DNA of 7,789 nucleotides from CAYGLV01 sp964351025 (GCA_964351025.1 CAYGLV010000083.1:1-7789); one strand, 5' to 3'; shown: positions 1 to 6,692, counted from the stretch's first letter. Translations and numbers: made by a program. The notes: generated by a model not told the origin, from the letters alone.

Positions 1-835
1 TGCCGCCGAAGCTCACGAGCCCGACCCGGTCGCGGCGCTCGAGGTAGCGGGCGGCGAGCGTCGCCGTCGCGCGCACGGCGTGGTCGAGCGTGCTCTCATG
101 CAGGCGCCGCGCCTCGGCGAAGCTGTCGAGGAAGAGGATCACGTCGATGTTCCGCTCGGGGTGGCGCTCGTTGACGAAGAGCCCGTCGCGGCGGGCGCTC
201 GCCCGCCAGTTGATCGACCGCAGCCTGTCGCCCGGGGCGTAAGCGCGGATCTCCGCGAACTCGAGTCCCTCGCCCTTTGCGCGAGCCACCTCGTTGCCCT
301 GGTAGACCTGCGTTTCGGCCGCCGGCAGGAGCGCGCGGATCGTCTCGGGCCGCGGAAAGACCTTGAGCGGCGTCTCACGTGCGATTGCCTGCTCGTAGAC
401 GAAGAGCCCAAGGCGGTCACGGGCGCGCAGGCGGATGTCTCCCAGAGAGTGGACGCCCCAACGGGTGCAGCGAAGCCTCAGCTCGATCGTTCGCTCCTCG
501 TCTCGGCCGAGCCGGAGCGAGAGCGGGTTCTCCCCGGCGGCGAGCTCGATTCCGTCGGGGAGCACGAGCGCGAGCTCCAGTCGCTCTACCGGCACCGTCG
601 AGTTCAGCTCCAGCTCGGCCTTCAGCTCGTCGCCTTCGAGCGCGCGGTTGCGCTCGAGCGAGAACCACACGCGGACGCCCGGCTCGGTCGCGATCTGGAG
701 ACCGAGCGCGAGGAGCGTCGCGAACGGCGCCGCCAGCACGGCGAGCTCTGGGCGCCGAAGGGCGAGTGCACCGAGCAGACCGAGCGCCGCGAGCACGGCG
801 TAGGCGGCGAGGCGCGGCGATGCGGTCCGGCTCAC
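1..835 (-). CDS. DUF58 domain protein, partial (C-terminus beyond left edge)
   Basis: The reading frame stays open to the window edge, giving 278 visible residues. I chose the GTG at 835-833 because it overlaps the MoxR stop as GTGA and sits in frame with the conserved domain; no strong Shine-Dalgarno is seen. Residues 10-48 are hydrophobic and probably form two closely spaced membrane helices. A beta-rich region follows, then the DUF58 signature GDRLRSINWRASAR at about 202-215 and a von Willebrand A-like strand DVILFLD at 231-237. The metal-site motif usual in VWA domains (DxSxS) is not kept: D237 is followed by SFAE. DUF58 proteins are nearly always encoded beside MoxR ATPases and are thought to be their partners at the membrane, but the biochemical role is unknown. 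The family assignment is firm; function is inferred from context. Confidence 0.9.
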   Translation of the reverse strand, partial: MSRTASPRLAAYAVLAALGLLGALALRRPELAVLAAPFATLLALGLQIATEPGVRVWFSLERNRALEGDELKAELELNSTVPVERLELALVLPDGIELAAGENPLSLRLGRDEERTIELRLRCTRWGVHSLGDIRLRARDRLGLFVYEQAIARETPLKVFPRPETIRALLPAAETQVYQGNEVARAKGEGLEFAEIRAYAPGDRLRSINWRASARRDGLFVNERHPERNIDVILFLDSFAEARRLHESTLDHAVRATATLAARYLERRDRVGLVSFGG

Positions 836-1803
836 GGCCGGTCCGCGGGCTCCTCGGCGGGCGGCGTCGGCACGCTCTCGAGCACCTCGCGCACGACGTC
901 CTCGGGCGAGAGGCGCTGCACCCAGAGCTCCGGCTTCAGCATCAGTCGGTGGGCGAGCGCGGGCACGGCGACGGCCTTGACGTCGTCGGGCGTGACGAAG
1001 TCGCGCGCGTTCACCGCCGCCCGGGCACGGGAGAGCTTGAGCAGCGCGAGGCTGCCGCGCGGGCTCGCGCCGACGGCCGTGCTGGAGCTCGAGCGCGTCG
1101 CTGCGGCCAGGTCGACCATGTAGCGGCCGACCGTCTCGGAGACGTGGACTCCCTCGAGCGCGCGCTGCAGCTCGAGCAGCGTCTCCCGGGAGACGATCTG
1201 CGAAAGCTCGACGTCGTCTGCGTGGCGCTCGAGCCGCCGCTGGAGCACCTCCCATTCGGCGTCGCGGCTCGGGTAGCCGAACGCGATCCGGAGCAAGAAG
1301 CGGTCGAGCTGCGCCTCGGGCAGTGGGTACGTGCCCTCGTACTCGATCGGGTTCTGCGTCGCCAGCACGAGGAAGGGCGGCTCGAGGACGTGCGTGACGC
1401 CCTCGATCGTGACCTGCCGTTCCTGCATGGCCTCGAGCAGCGCCGCCTGTGTCTTCGGAGGAGCGCGGTTGATCTCGTCGGCGAGGAGGAGGTTGGCGAA
1501 GATCGGGCCCGCCCGGAAGTCGAAGTCACCGTCGCGCTGGTTCCAGACGGAGGAGCCCGTGACGTCGGACGGCATCAGGTCGGGCGTGAACTGGATGCGC
1601 GCGAAGCCCATGCTCGTGACCTGCGAGAAGGAGCGCGCGGCCAGGGTCTTCGCGAGGCCCGGGTAGTCCTCGAGCAGGACGTGGCCGTCGGCGAGCAGGC
1701 CGAGGAGCACGAGCTCGAGCGCCTCGCGCTTGCCGATCACCGCGCGCTCGACCTCGTCGAGAATCTGCCCGGAGAGCTTCGCTACCTCGGCGACGCCCAG
1801 CAC
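832..1803 (-). CDS. MoxR-family AAA+ ATPase (AAA_3)
   Basis: This 323-residue protein has the usual MoxR length and layout. Walker A is DYPGLAKT at 46-53 with K52. Walker B is LLLADE at 105-110, followed by the INRAPPKTQAALLEAMQE segment typical of MoxR. Sensor 1 lies in ATQNP at 148-152, an arginine-finger region in QLDRF around R168, and sensor 2 in GASPRGSLAL with R249. The Walker A lacks both glycines of the general consensus, which is tolerated in this family. The start is a GTG directly after the TAG of the upstream gene, supported by GGAGG eight bases before it. MoxR ATPases are thought to act as ATP-driven chaperones that remodel or insert metal into partner complexes, often with VWA or DUF58 proteins. 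Here it lies between a small membrane protein and a DUF58 gene in one operon. The substrate is unknown. Confidence 0.95.
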   Translation of the reverse strand: MLGVAEVAKLSGQILDEVERAVIGKREALELVLLGLLADGHVLLEDYPGLAKTLAARSFSQVTSMGFARIQFTPDLMPSDVTGSSVWNQRDGDFDFRAGPIFANLLLADEINRAPPKTQAALLEAMQERQVTIEGVTHVLEPPFLVLATQNPIEYEGTYPLPEAQLDRFLLRIAFGYPSRDAEWEVLQRRLERHADDVELSQIVSRETLLELQRALEGVHVSETVGRYMVDLAAATRSSSSTAVGASPRGSLALLKLSRARAAVNARDFVTPDDVKAVAVPALAHRLMLKPELWVQRLSPEDVVREVLESVPTPPAEEPADRP

Positions 1804-2328
1804 CTAGAGCGCCTCCAATGCCGTCACGACGGCGCGCAGCCGCTCGGGCGCGAAGCCCGGGCCGGAGCGGTCGACCGGCGGGGTGCGGTCCTCGCGGGCG
1901 AGCTCCCAGGCGTCTTCGCCGAGCGCGGCGCGCGCTGCTTCGGGCCGTGCGTCGAGATCGATCCCGCGGCGGGCGGCGAGCAGGCCGCCCGCGACCTGGC
2001 GGATGACCGGGCGCAGCCGGTAGTGGAGGTCGAAGGCGTTGGCGCTTCCGAGCGCGATCTCGCGCTCGAGCCGTGCGAGCTCGGCGAGCCGCTCGTGACG
2101 GACGGGCCGGCGCCGGAGCGCGAGCTCGAACGGCGAGGGCCCACGCTCGGGGTACGCGCGGCGGATCGCCGCGACGAGCGTTGCGAGCGCGATCCCGGTG
2201 AGCACGAGCAGATAGACGTGTACGGCGAGCCGCGCCCGGTCCGGCGCGAGCAGGACCGAGGCCAGGAGCCCGACCGAGGGGACGAGCGCGAGGCTCGCGA
2301 AGCGCAGGGCGGGCCGGGCCACGCTCAC
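1804..2328 (-). CDS. small two-TM membrane protein of the MoxR/DUF58 cluster, function unknown
   Basis: This 174-residue protein has no domain that I can name. Two hydrophobic segments, about 8-28 and 34-55, should form a membrane hairpin. A basic stretch follows (RRRPVRHER, 72-80), then a soluble domain. The C-terminal part (FDLHYRLRPVIRQ at 99-111, then WELAREDRTPPVDR around 141-154) looks conserved in character and resembles small proteins found next to MoxR in other actinobacteria; that comparison is from memory, not from a search. The start is a GTG overlapping the upstream stop as GTGA; a second in-frame GTG lies two codons later. The stop TAG abuts the MoxR start. The strict coupling argues that it is a real component of the MoxR system, perhaps a membrane anchor or partner. 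Confidence 0.82.
   Translation of the reverse strand: MSVARPALRFASLALVPSVGLLASVLLAPDRARLAVHVYLLVLTGIALATLVAAIRRAYPERGPSPFELALRRRPVRHERLAELARLEREIALGSANAFDLHYRLRPVIRQVAGGLLAARRGIDLDARPEAARAALGEDAWELAREDRTPPVDRSGPGFAPERLRAVVTALEAL
1812..1816 (-). promoter_or_regulatory. Shine-Dalgarno for the MoxR gene
   Basis: On the minus strand GGAGG lies eight bases before the MoxR GTG, within the last codons of the upstream gene. It supports the GTG immediately following the TAG as the true start. Confidence 0.7.
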
Positions 2329-3266
2329 AGCGCGGCCCGCTCCCGCGCCGCCTCGAGGGCGGCGGCGCGCTCGCGCTCGGCCTCAAGCTCGGCCGCGCGC
2401 AACTCGTCGCGCACGGTCTGGAGCGCGTCGATCGCGTCCTCCTTCATCGCGGCGGCCACCTCATGCTGCGAGAACTTAGCCCTTTCGTAGAGCGTGGTGA
2501 GGCGGGCGATCGCCCGCGAGCTGACGGCGAGCTCTGTCAGCATGCGCTCGAGGTACTCGTGCGGGGCCTCCGCGGGGCGCCGAGGGTACCCGTATGCGGC
2601 GAGCGTGCGCTCGAGCCGCGCGTAGGCCCGGATCACCGCGCGGCGCGCGTCGCGCTCCGCTCGGAGGTCGTCGAGCGTCTCGTCGAGGACGTCGCCGAGC
2701 GCCTCGGCGAGCCCTGTCTCCCCGTCGGCGGGCAGTCCCCGGCGGCGCGCGCGGGCCGCTGCAAGCAGCGCGACTCCCGCTCCTACGGCCAGTCCTGCGA
2801 CGATCAGCACCGGCCAGAGCGTGAACTCCGGCTCGTAGCGCTTCTGCTCGCCGCCCGCGTTCGTTCCCGTCGTACCCGTTGGGGTCCCCGTCCCGACGAC
2901 CGGGACACGCGGCACCGCCCGCTGGTCGTCACCCAGGTTGTGGACGACGACGGCGATCACGATCAGGACGAGCGTGAGCACGACGACGCCGAGCACGGGG
3001 CTGCGGCGCTTGCGCTGCATTGCCACGTCGCGGAGCGCGTCCCGGCCGACGAAAGCGAGGAGCACGATCAGGACGACCCCGACCGCCATCAGGGTCAGAA
3101 ACCCGCTGACGACGTAGTCGAGCAGCCGATCGGAGGGGCGCCGGGCGCCGCCCGTCCCGAGAGGCGTTCCGCCCTGCGAGGCGAGTGCGACGACGGCGAG
3201 CAGGACGAGGACGGCGAGCGTCGTCGGCACGACGTGGCGCCTGCGCCCGGTCGGAGGCTCGTCCAT
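2325..3266 (-). CDS. four-TM membrane protein with C-terminal DUF4129 domain
   Basis: With the ATG at 3266 the protein has 313 residues. Hydrophobic segments lie at about 12-30, 50-73, 90-109 and 150-172. A Gly/Thr-rich loop at about 124-140 separates the third and fourth. The cytosolic tail contains a DUF4129-like domain at roughly 207-285 (YARLERTLAAYGYPRRPAEAPHEYL, then LTTLYERAKFS) and ends in an Ala/Glu/Arg-rich, probably coiled-coil stretch (285-312). DUF4129 is common at the C-terminus of membrane proteins in MoxR/DUF58/transglutaminase clusters and has no established activity. An in-frame ATG at 3281 would add MHTSA; neither start has a clear Shine-Dalgarno. The frame stays open much further upstream, but that part is antisense to folP and is not coding. 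It is the first gene of the minus-strand operon and diverges from folP. Confidence 0.85.
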   Translation of the reverse strand: MDEPPTGRRRHVVPTTLAVLVLLAVVALASQGGTPLGTGGARRPSDRLLDYVVSGFLTLMAVGVVLIVLLAFVGRDALRDVAMQRKRRSPVLGVVVLTLVLIVIAVVVHNLGDDQRAVPRVPVVGTGTPTGTTGTNAGGEQKRYEPEFTLWPVLIVAGLAVGAGVALLAAARARRRGLPADGETGLAEALGDVLDETLDDLRAERDARRAVIRAYARLERTLAAYGYPRRPAEAPHEYLERMLTELAVSSRAIARLTTLYERAKFSQHEVAAAMKEDAIDALQTVRDELRAAELEAERERAAALEAARERAAL

Positions 3267-3271
3267 CGCGC

Positions 3272-3277
3272 TAGTGT
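3272..3277 (+). promoter_or_regulatory. possible -10 element for folP
   Basis: TAGTGT fits the actinobacterial -10 pattern TANNNT and ends ten bases before the folP GTG, which would give a nearly leaderless mRNA. No recognisable -35 is present. The site lies in the tiny gap, or inside the first codons, of the divergent membrane protein gene. Such hexamers are common by chance, so this is weak. Confidence 0.25.
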
Positions 3278-3287
3278 GCATCGCAGG

Positions 3288-4130
3288 GTGAGACGTCCGC
3301 CGCTGGAAGAACGTTTGCGACGCCCCGCGGTGATGGGGGTCGTCAACGTCACCCCCGACAGCTTCTCCGAAGGTGGCGTCAACTTCGAGCCCGCCGCGGC
3401 GATCGCCACCGCCCGGCGCATGCTGGCCGAGGGCGCGGCGATCGTCGACGTCGGCGGCGAGTCCACGCGGCCCGGCTCGAAGGGTGTGAGCGTGGACGAG
3501 GAATTGCGCCGGGTCGTGCCTGTGCTGGAAGAGCTGGCCGGCCTCCCTGTCTCGATCGACACAGCAAAAGGCGAGGTCGCGCGCCGCGCGCTCGCGCTGG
3601 GAGCGGAGCTGGTGAACGACGTGACCGCGCTCCGTGGCGACCAGGGGATGGCGGCTGCCGTCGCCGAGGCCGGCGCCTACGTGTGCCTGATGCACATGCA
3701 AGGCGAGCCGCGCTCGATGCAGGTCGCTCCGCGCTACGACGACGTCGTCTCCGAGGTCACCGCCTTCCTCGAGGAGCGGCTCGCGTTCGCGGTTGCGGCG
3801 GGGATTCCGGAGGAGAACGTCTGCCTCGATCCCGGCATCGGTTTCGGCAAGACGCCGCTGCAGAACCTCGAGCTCGTGCGAGGTCTCGACGCGCTCGTGG
3901 CGCTCGGCCGGCCCGTGCTCGTCGGCTTCTCGCGCAAGAGCACCGTCGGGAAGGTGCTCGGCGATCCGCGTGCGCGGACGGGCACGGTCGCAGGCTCGGT
4001 CGGCGCTGCGGTCGCTGCCTATACGAGAGGGGCTTCCATCCTCCGTGTCCACGACGTGCGCGAGCACGTGGCGGCCCTGGCCCTCGCGTCCGCCGTCGAG
4101 CATCCGGAGGTGGCGGCCGGATGGGCCTGA
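3288..4130 (+). CDS. folP: dihydropteroate synthase
   Basis: This 280-residue enzyme joins 6-hydroxymethyl-7,8-dihydropterin pyrophosphate to p-aminobenzoate to make dihydropteroate in the cytosol, and is the family targeted by sulfonamides. The DHPS signatures are present in order: MGVVNVTPDSFSEGG (16-30), DVGGESTRPGS (54-64), SIDTAK (89-94), NDVTAL (110-115), LMHMQG (134-139), DPGIGFGKT (181-189), GFSRKS (213-218) and the C-terminal RVHDV (253-257). All expected pterin and pABA loop residues appear intact. I chose the GTG at 3288. Alternatives are a GTG at 3276, a TTG at 3315 preceded by GGAAG, and the ATG at 3333, which would cut into the first strand. The gene overlaps folB by 10 bp, so the two are probably co-translated, and its start is 6-21 bp from the divergent DUF4129 gene. 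Confidence 0.96.
   Translation: MRRPPLEERLRRPAVMGVVNVTPDSFSEGGVNFEPAAAIATARRMLAEGAAIVDVGGESTRPGSKGVSVDEELRRVVPVLEELAGLPVSIDTAKGEVARRALALGAELVNDVTALRGDQGMAAAVAEAGAYVCLMHMQGEPRSMQVAPRYDDVVSEVTAFLEERLAFAVAAGIPEENVCLDPGIGFGKTPLQNLELVRGLDALVALGRPVLVGFSRKSTVGKVLGDPRARTGTVAGSVGAAVAAYTRGASILRVHDVREHVAALALASAVEHPEVAAGWA
4106..4110 (+). promoter_or_regulatory. Shine-Dalgarno for folB
   Basis: GGAGG inside the 3' end of folP ends ten bases before the folB ATG at 4121. It fixes the folB start and the 10-bp overlap with folP. Confidence 0.7.
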
Positions 4131-4486
4131 CGATCGAGCTCCAGGGACTCGAAGTGCAGGCCCACCATGGCGTGAACGAGGACGAGCGCCGGGACGGCCA
4201 GCGCTTCCTCGTCGACGTCTGGCTCGACGTCTCCGAGGCCGCGCTCTCCGACCGGATCGAGGACGCGGTGGACTACCGGGACGTGGCGGCGCTCGTGCGC
4301 GATATCTCTGACGGGCGGCAGTTCCGGCTGCTCGAGGCGCTCGCGGCGTCGATCGCCGACGCGATCCTCGAGCGCTTCCCGGCAGGGGTTACGCAGGCGC
4401 GGGTTCGCGTGCGCAAGCCTGACGTGCTGCTCGACTCCCCCGTCGAGTGGTCGGCGGTCACCGCTGAGCGGGTTTCCGGGGCGTAG
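4121..4486 (+). CDS. folB: dihydroneopterin aldolase
   Basis: This 121-residue protein has the normal FolB length. FolB cleaves 7,8-dihydroneopterin to 6-hydroxymethyl-7,8-dihydropterin and glycolaldehyde, supplying FolK. Visible family features are the N-terminal strand with AHHGVNEDERRDGQRF (14-29), which contains HHG and the acidic residue E22; VDYRDVAALV (50-59); LLEALAASIADAIL (70-83), whose Glu belongs to the pterin-binding region; and VRVRKPD (95-101) with K99. E22 and K99 match in position the catalytic Glu and Lys described in the family. The ATG is set by GGAGG upstream. The 3' end overlaps the convergent protease gene by 29 bp, so the last ten codons are coding on both strands. Confidence 0.95.
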   Translation: MGLTIELQGLEVQAHHGVNEDERRDGQRFLVDVWLDVSEAALSDRIEDAVDYRDVAALVRDISDGRQFRLLEALAASIADAILERFPAGVTQARVRVRKPDVLLDSPVEWSAVTAERVSGA

Positions 4487-6074
4487 GCTTCGGCTTCGGT
4501 TTGGGCTTGGGGAGCGCCTTTGTCCTCACTCTGATCGAGTAGGTCGCTTCCAGGGCACCGCCTGCGAGCGTCGCGTCGATGTAGGCGACGCTGCCGCGCT
4601 TCTCGGCGTTCGTCAGTGTCACCGTCTCGGTCGCGGCCCCCGGGCGGCCGCTGAAAGCGAGCCGGACGCCCTTCGGCGCCTCCAGGACGCTGCTCGCGTC
4701 GGGGCCCCAGGCGGAGAGGCTCACGTCTGCGTTCGTCCTCAGCGTCACCGTGGTGGTCATCTTCGGCGGGAGCCAGATCCGGTAGACGTCGTGCGGGTCG
4801 TCATTGCGCGCGAGACGCGCCGCGAGCGACACCTGCTCGCGACCTGGTGCGGTCAGCGGAGCTCGCCCGACCGAGAAGAACCCGTCGGGCTTCACGAACT
4901 CGAGATCGTCGTTCGGCTCGCTCGGGTCGCGCACGGGGGTGGGAAAGGCAAGCGCCGCGGGGACGGAGAGCAGCCCGTAGCCGGTGTCCGCGTCGAAACC
5001 CGGCTCGCCGATGTCCAGCGCAGAGCGGCGCATGAGCTCGAAGAGCTGCGTGTTGTCGAGAGTCGGGCGCATGGTCCAGACCCACGCCGCCGCTCCGGAG
5101 ACGAGGGGGGCGGAGAAGCTCGTGCCGGAGACGCCCTCGAGGTAGCCGTTACCCCCGAGCGCCGTCGGCACGGCGACGGTCATGTTCACACCGGGGGCGG
5201 CGAGGTCGTTGAACAGCGAGCTGTTCGAGAACGGCGCCACCGCGTTCGCCTGGTCGGTGGCGGCGACCGTGAGAACATGCGGCAGGCTGGCCGGGTACTC
5301 CATCGGATTTCCCTCGGTGCGCTCGTTGCCCGCCGCCGCGACGACGAGCGAGCCCTGCGCGTACGCGACGTAGACGGCCTGTTCGAGCAGCGAGTCGCGG
5401 GTCTGGCTCCCGAGGCTGAGGTTGATCACGCTCGGGCCCTGGCGGGCCGCAGCGAGCACGCCGGCGATGAGCTCGCTTGTGGTGAGCTGCCCTCCATTGG
5501 GGGCCGCGTCGTAGAAACGGAGCACAGCCTGCGGGTAGACACCGACCAGGCCGACGCCGTTCGCCGGCGCGGCGACGAGCGATGCGACCGCGGTGCCATG
5601 GGGCCCGTCCCGGCCGGTGATCGTCTGGGCGTTGAGAGCCGTCGTGTCGGGCCGTCCGGCGAACTCCGGGTGCGCGAGGTCGAGGCCCGAGTCCACGACC
5701 GTCACTGCCTTCCCGGGACCGGGGGGAGCGATGTCCGCGACCCCGATCAGGCTCCGCCACCACTGCGTCGGGACCAGCGGGTCGGAAAAGTCGGTTGCCG
5801 CGAGGCTGCGCAGAACGCGGTCCGGCTGGACGTGCGCAAGCGCGCCGTCGTCACGGAGCTGCCGTGCGAGCCCGTCCGTTCGGTCGCCGGGGACGCGCCA
5901 GATCGCCAGCTCCGGTGCGACCAGCACGCCACCGGACCGGACGACTTCCGGCGCGGCAGTGTCCGCAGCCGAGCGGTTGAGCTGGACGAGCCAGTAGGCG
6001 TGCTCAGGCGTCGCCTGCCCACCGCCCAGCAGCGCGAGTGCGAGAAGGAGCGGTGCGAGCAGGGCGATGCGCAC
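4458..6074 (-). CDS. secreted subtilisin-like serine protease (peptidase S8)
   Basis: This 538-residue protein begins with a signal peptide (about 1-22, MRIALLAPLLLALALLGGGQ). An inhibitor I9-like propeptide region probably follows (about 25-92). The S8 catalytic domain spans about 105-375, with triad D128 (VTVVDSG), H159 (DGPHGTAVAS) and S319 (SGTSFSAP), and oxyanion N250 (AAAGNE). All four are present, so it should be active. Residues 384-515 (DPSEPNDD onward) form a beta-rich domain like a bacterial pre-peptidase C-terminal domain. The end is a Lys-Pro repeat tail. It probably works outside the membrane, perhaps at the cell wall. The start is a GTG; GAGG lies only two bases upstream, so initiation may be leaderless. 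The gene lies opposite to and between folB and folK and has no evident link to folate synthesis. Confidence 0.94.
   Translation of the reverse strand: MRIALLAPLLLALALLGGGQATPEHAYWLVQLNRSAADTAAPEVVRSGGVLVAPELAIWRVPGDRTDGLARQLRDDGALAHVQPDRVLRSLAATDFSDPLVPTQWWRSLIGVADIAPPGPGKAVTVVDSGLDLAHPEFAGRPDTTALNAQTITGRDGPHGTAVASLVAAPANGVGLVGVYPQAVLRFYDAAPNGGQLTTSELIAGVLAAARQGPSVINLSLGSQTRDSLLEQAVYVAYAQGSLVVAAAGNERTEGNPMEYPASLPHVLTVAATDQANAVAPFSNSSLFNDLAAPGVNMTVAVPTALGGNGYLEGVSGTSFSAPLVSGAAAWVWTMRPTLDNTQLFELMRRSALDIGEPGFDADTGYGLLSVPAALAFPTPVRDPSEPNDDLEFVKPDGFFSVGRAPLTAPGREQVSLAARLARNDDPHDVYRIWLPPKMTTTVTLRTNADVSLSAWGPDASSVLEAPKGVRLAFSGRPGAATETVTLTNAEKRGSVAYIDATLAGGALEATYSIRVRTKALPKPKPKPKPTPRKPAQR
4470..4514 (-). 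repeat. Lys-Pro repeat tail in the protease gene
   Basis: The codons for residues 521-535 alternate Pro and Lys (PKPKPKPKP, then TPRKP), giving a short tandem repeat near the 3' end. The tail is basic and extended, which suits a wall-spanning spacer or a contact with anionic cell-wall polymers. The repeat count could vary between strains. Confidence 0.75.
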
Positions 6075-6080
6075 GACCTC

Positions 6081-6086
6081 AGGGTA
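6081..6086 (-). promoter_or_regulatory. possible -10 element for the protease gene
   Basis: On the minus strand TACCCT (TANNNT) ends six bases before the GTG, which would place transcription start at or next to the start codon. No convincing -35 is seen. This fits a leaderless transcript, as does the very short spacing of the only Shine-Dalgarno-like bases. Confidence 0.4.
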
Positions 6087-6120
6087 GTCAGACCCCGTAA
6101 GAGAAGTGTGAGAGCGCGGT

Positions 6121-6126
6121 TACGCT
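6121..6126 (+). promoter_or_regulatory. possible -10 element for folK (leaderless)
   Basis: TACGCT (TANNNT) ends seven bases before the folK ATG, and no Shine-Dalgarno is present between them. Together this suggests a leaderless mRNA starting at or near the A of ATG. No clear -35 is seen. Because the protease gene separates folK from folB, folK needs its own promoter in this 59-bp gap. Confidence 0.4.
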
Positions 6127-6133
6127 TCGGTTC

Positions 6134-6592
6134 ATGGCGCGCGCACACGTCGGGCTCGGCGCGAACCTCGGCGAGCGCGAGGAGACGCTGCGTCGCGCCC
6201 TCGAGCTGATCGCGCAGACGGCCGGGACCGCGGTCGTCGCGGTCTCCTCGTTCCGCGAGACCGATCCGGTCGGGTACCTCGACCAGCCGCGCTTCCTGAA
6301 CGCCGCGGCGGAGCTCGAGACGTCTCTCACCCCGCGCGGGCTGCTCGTGGCCCTGCTCGCCGTCGAGCGCGAGCTCGGGCGCACGCGCGAAGGCCCCCGC
6401 TTCGGCCCGCGCACGGTCGATCTCGACCTCCTGCTCTACGGCGCTGTCCTGCTCGACGACCCTGGCCTCACCCTGCCGCATCCGCGCCTGCACGAGCGCC
6501 GCTTCGCGCTCGAGCCGCTGCTCGAGCTCGACCCGGAGCTCGTCGTGCCGGGCCGCGGGCGCGTGGCGGACCTCCTGGCGGAGCTAGACTGA
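6134..6592 (+). CDS. folK: 6-hydroxymethyl-7,8-dihydropterin pyrophosphokinase (HPPK)
   Basis: This 152-residue enzyme transfers pyrophosphate from ATP to 6-hydroxymethyl-7,8-dihydropterin, making the substrate for FolP. Family motifs are GLGANLG (7-13), SSFRETDPVG (38-47), RFLNAA (53-58), ELGRTREGPRFGPRTVDLDLLLYG (80-103) with the metal-binding acids D96 and D98, and LPHPRLHERRFALEPL (114-129). Length and motifs are complete. The ATG is the only reasonable start and lacks a Shine-Dalgarno. It is separated from folP-folB by the opposed protease gene, so the usual fol gene order is kept but transcription is interrupted. Confidence 0.96.
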   Translation: MARAHVGLGANLGEREETLRRALELIAQTAGTAVVAVSSFRETDPVGYLDQPRFLNAAAELETSLTPRGLLVALLAVERELGRTREGPRFGPRTVDLDLLLYGAVLLDDPGLTLPHPRLHERRFALEPLLELDPELVVPGRGRVADLLAELD

Positions 6593-6666
6593 GCTAAGTG
6601 GCTCTCCAGGCGACAGTTAGGGCGGCTCTGACGCGCGACCTGCGGCGCGATGCGTCGTCCTCAGTC

Positions 6667-6692
6667 GCCCCCATGCTGTCAAGCATGGGGGC
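6667..6692. repeat. apical perfect hairpin of the palindrome
   Basis: GCCCCCATGCT and its exact complement are separated by the four bases GTCA, giving a very stable stem-loop. It could stall or terminate transcription leaving folK, but no T-run follows on either strand, so it is not a classical intrinsic terminator. Confidence 0.85.

Noticed and set aside
1663..1671. Defective Walker A in MoxR
   Set aside because: DYPGLAKT lacks the consensus glycines but keeps Lys-Thr, and variants of this type are common in MoxR AAA_3 proteins, so loss of ATP binding is not implied.
379..2490. 703-codon plus-strand open frame
   Set aside because: It is antisense to DUF58, MoxR and the small membrane protein, has an Arg/Ala-rich composition typical of GC-driven shadow frames, and shows no family motif.
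2463..3275. Upstream extension of the folP frame
   Set aside because: It would be antisense to the DUF4129 gene and is Asp/Arg/His-rich without motifs. DHPS proteins normally begin about 10-20 residues before the NVTPDSFS motif.
3282..4103. Upstream extension of the DUF4129 frame to a 592-residue protein
   Set aside because: The added part lies wholly antisense to the highly conserved folP gene and reads as low-complexity Arg/His-rich sequence. The true protein starts at 3281 or 3266.
4791..6209. 472-codon plus-strand open frame
   Set aside because: It is antisense to the S8 protease, whose triad and signal peptide are complete, and it runs into folK in the wrong frame.
6667..6692. Intrinsic terminator for folK
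   Set aside because: The stem is strong but no T-run follows on either strand, and the hairpin is part of a larger palindrome. A termination role is possible but not supported enough to call.
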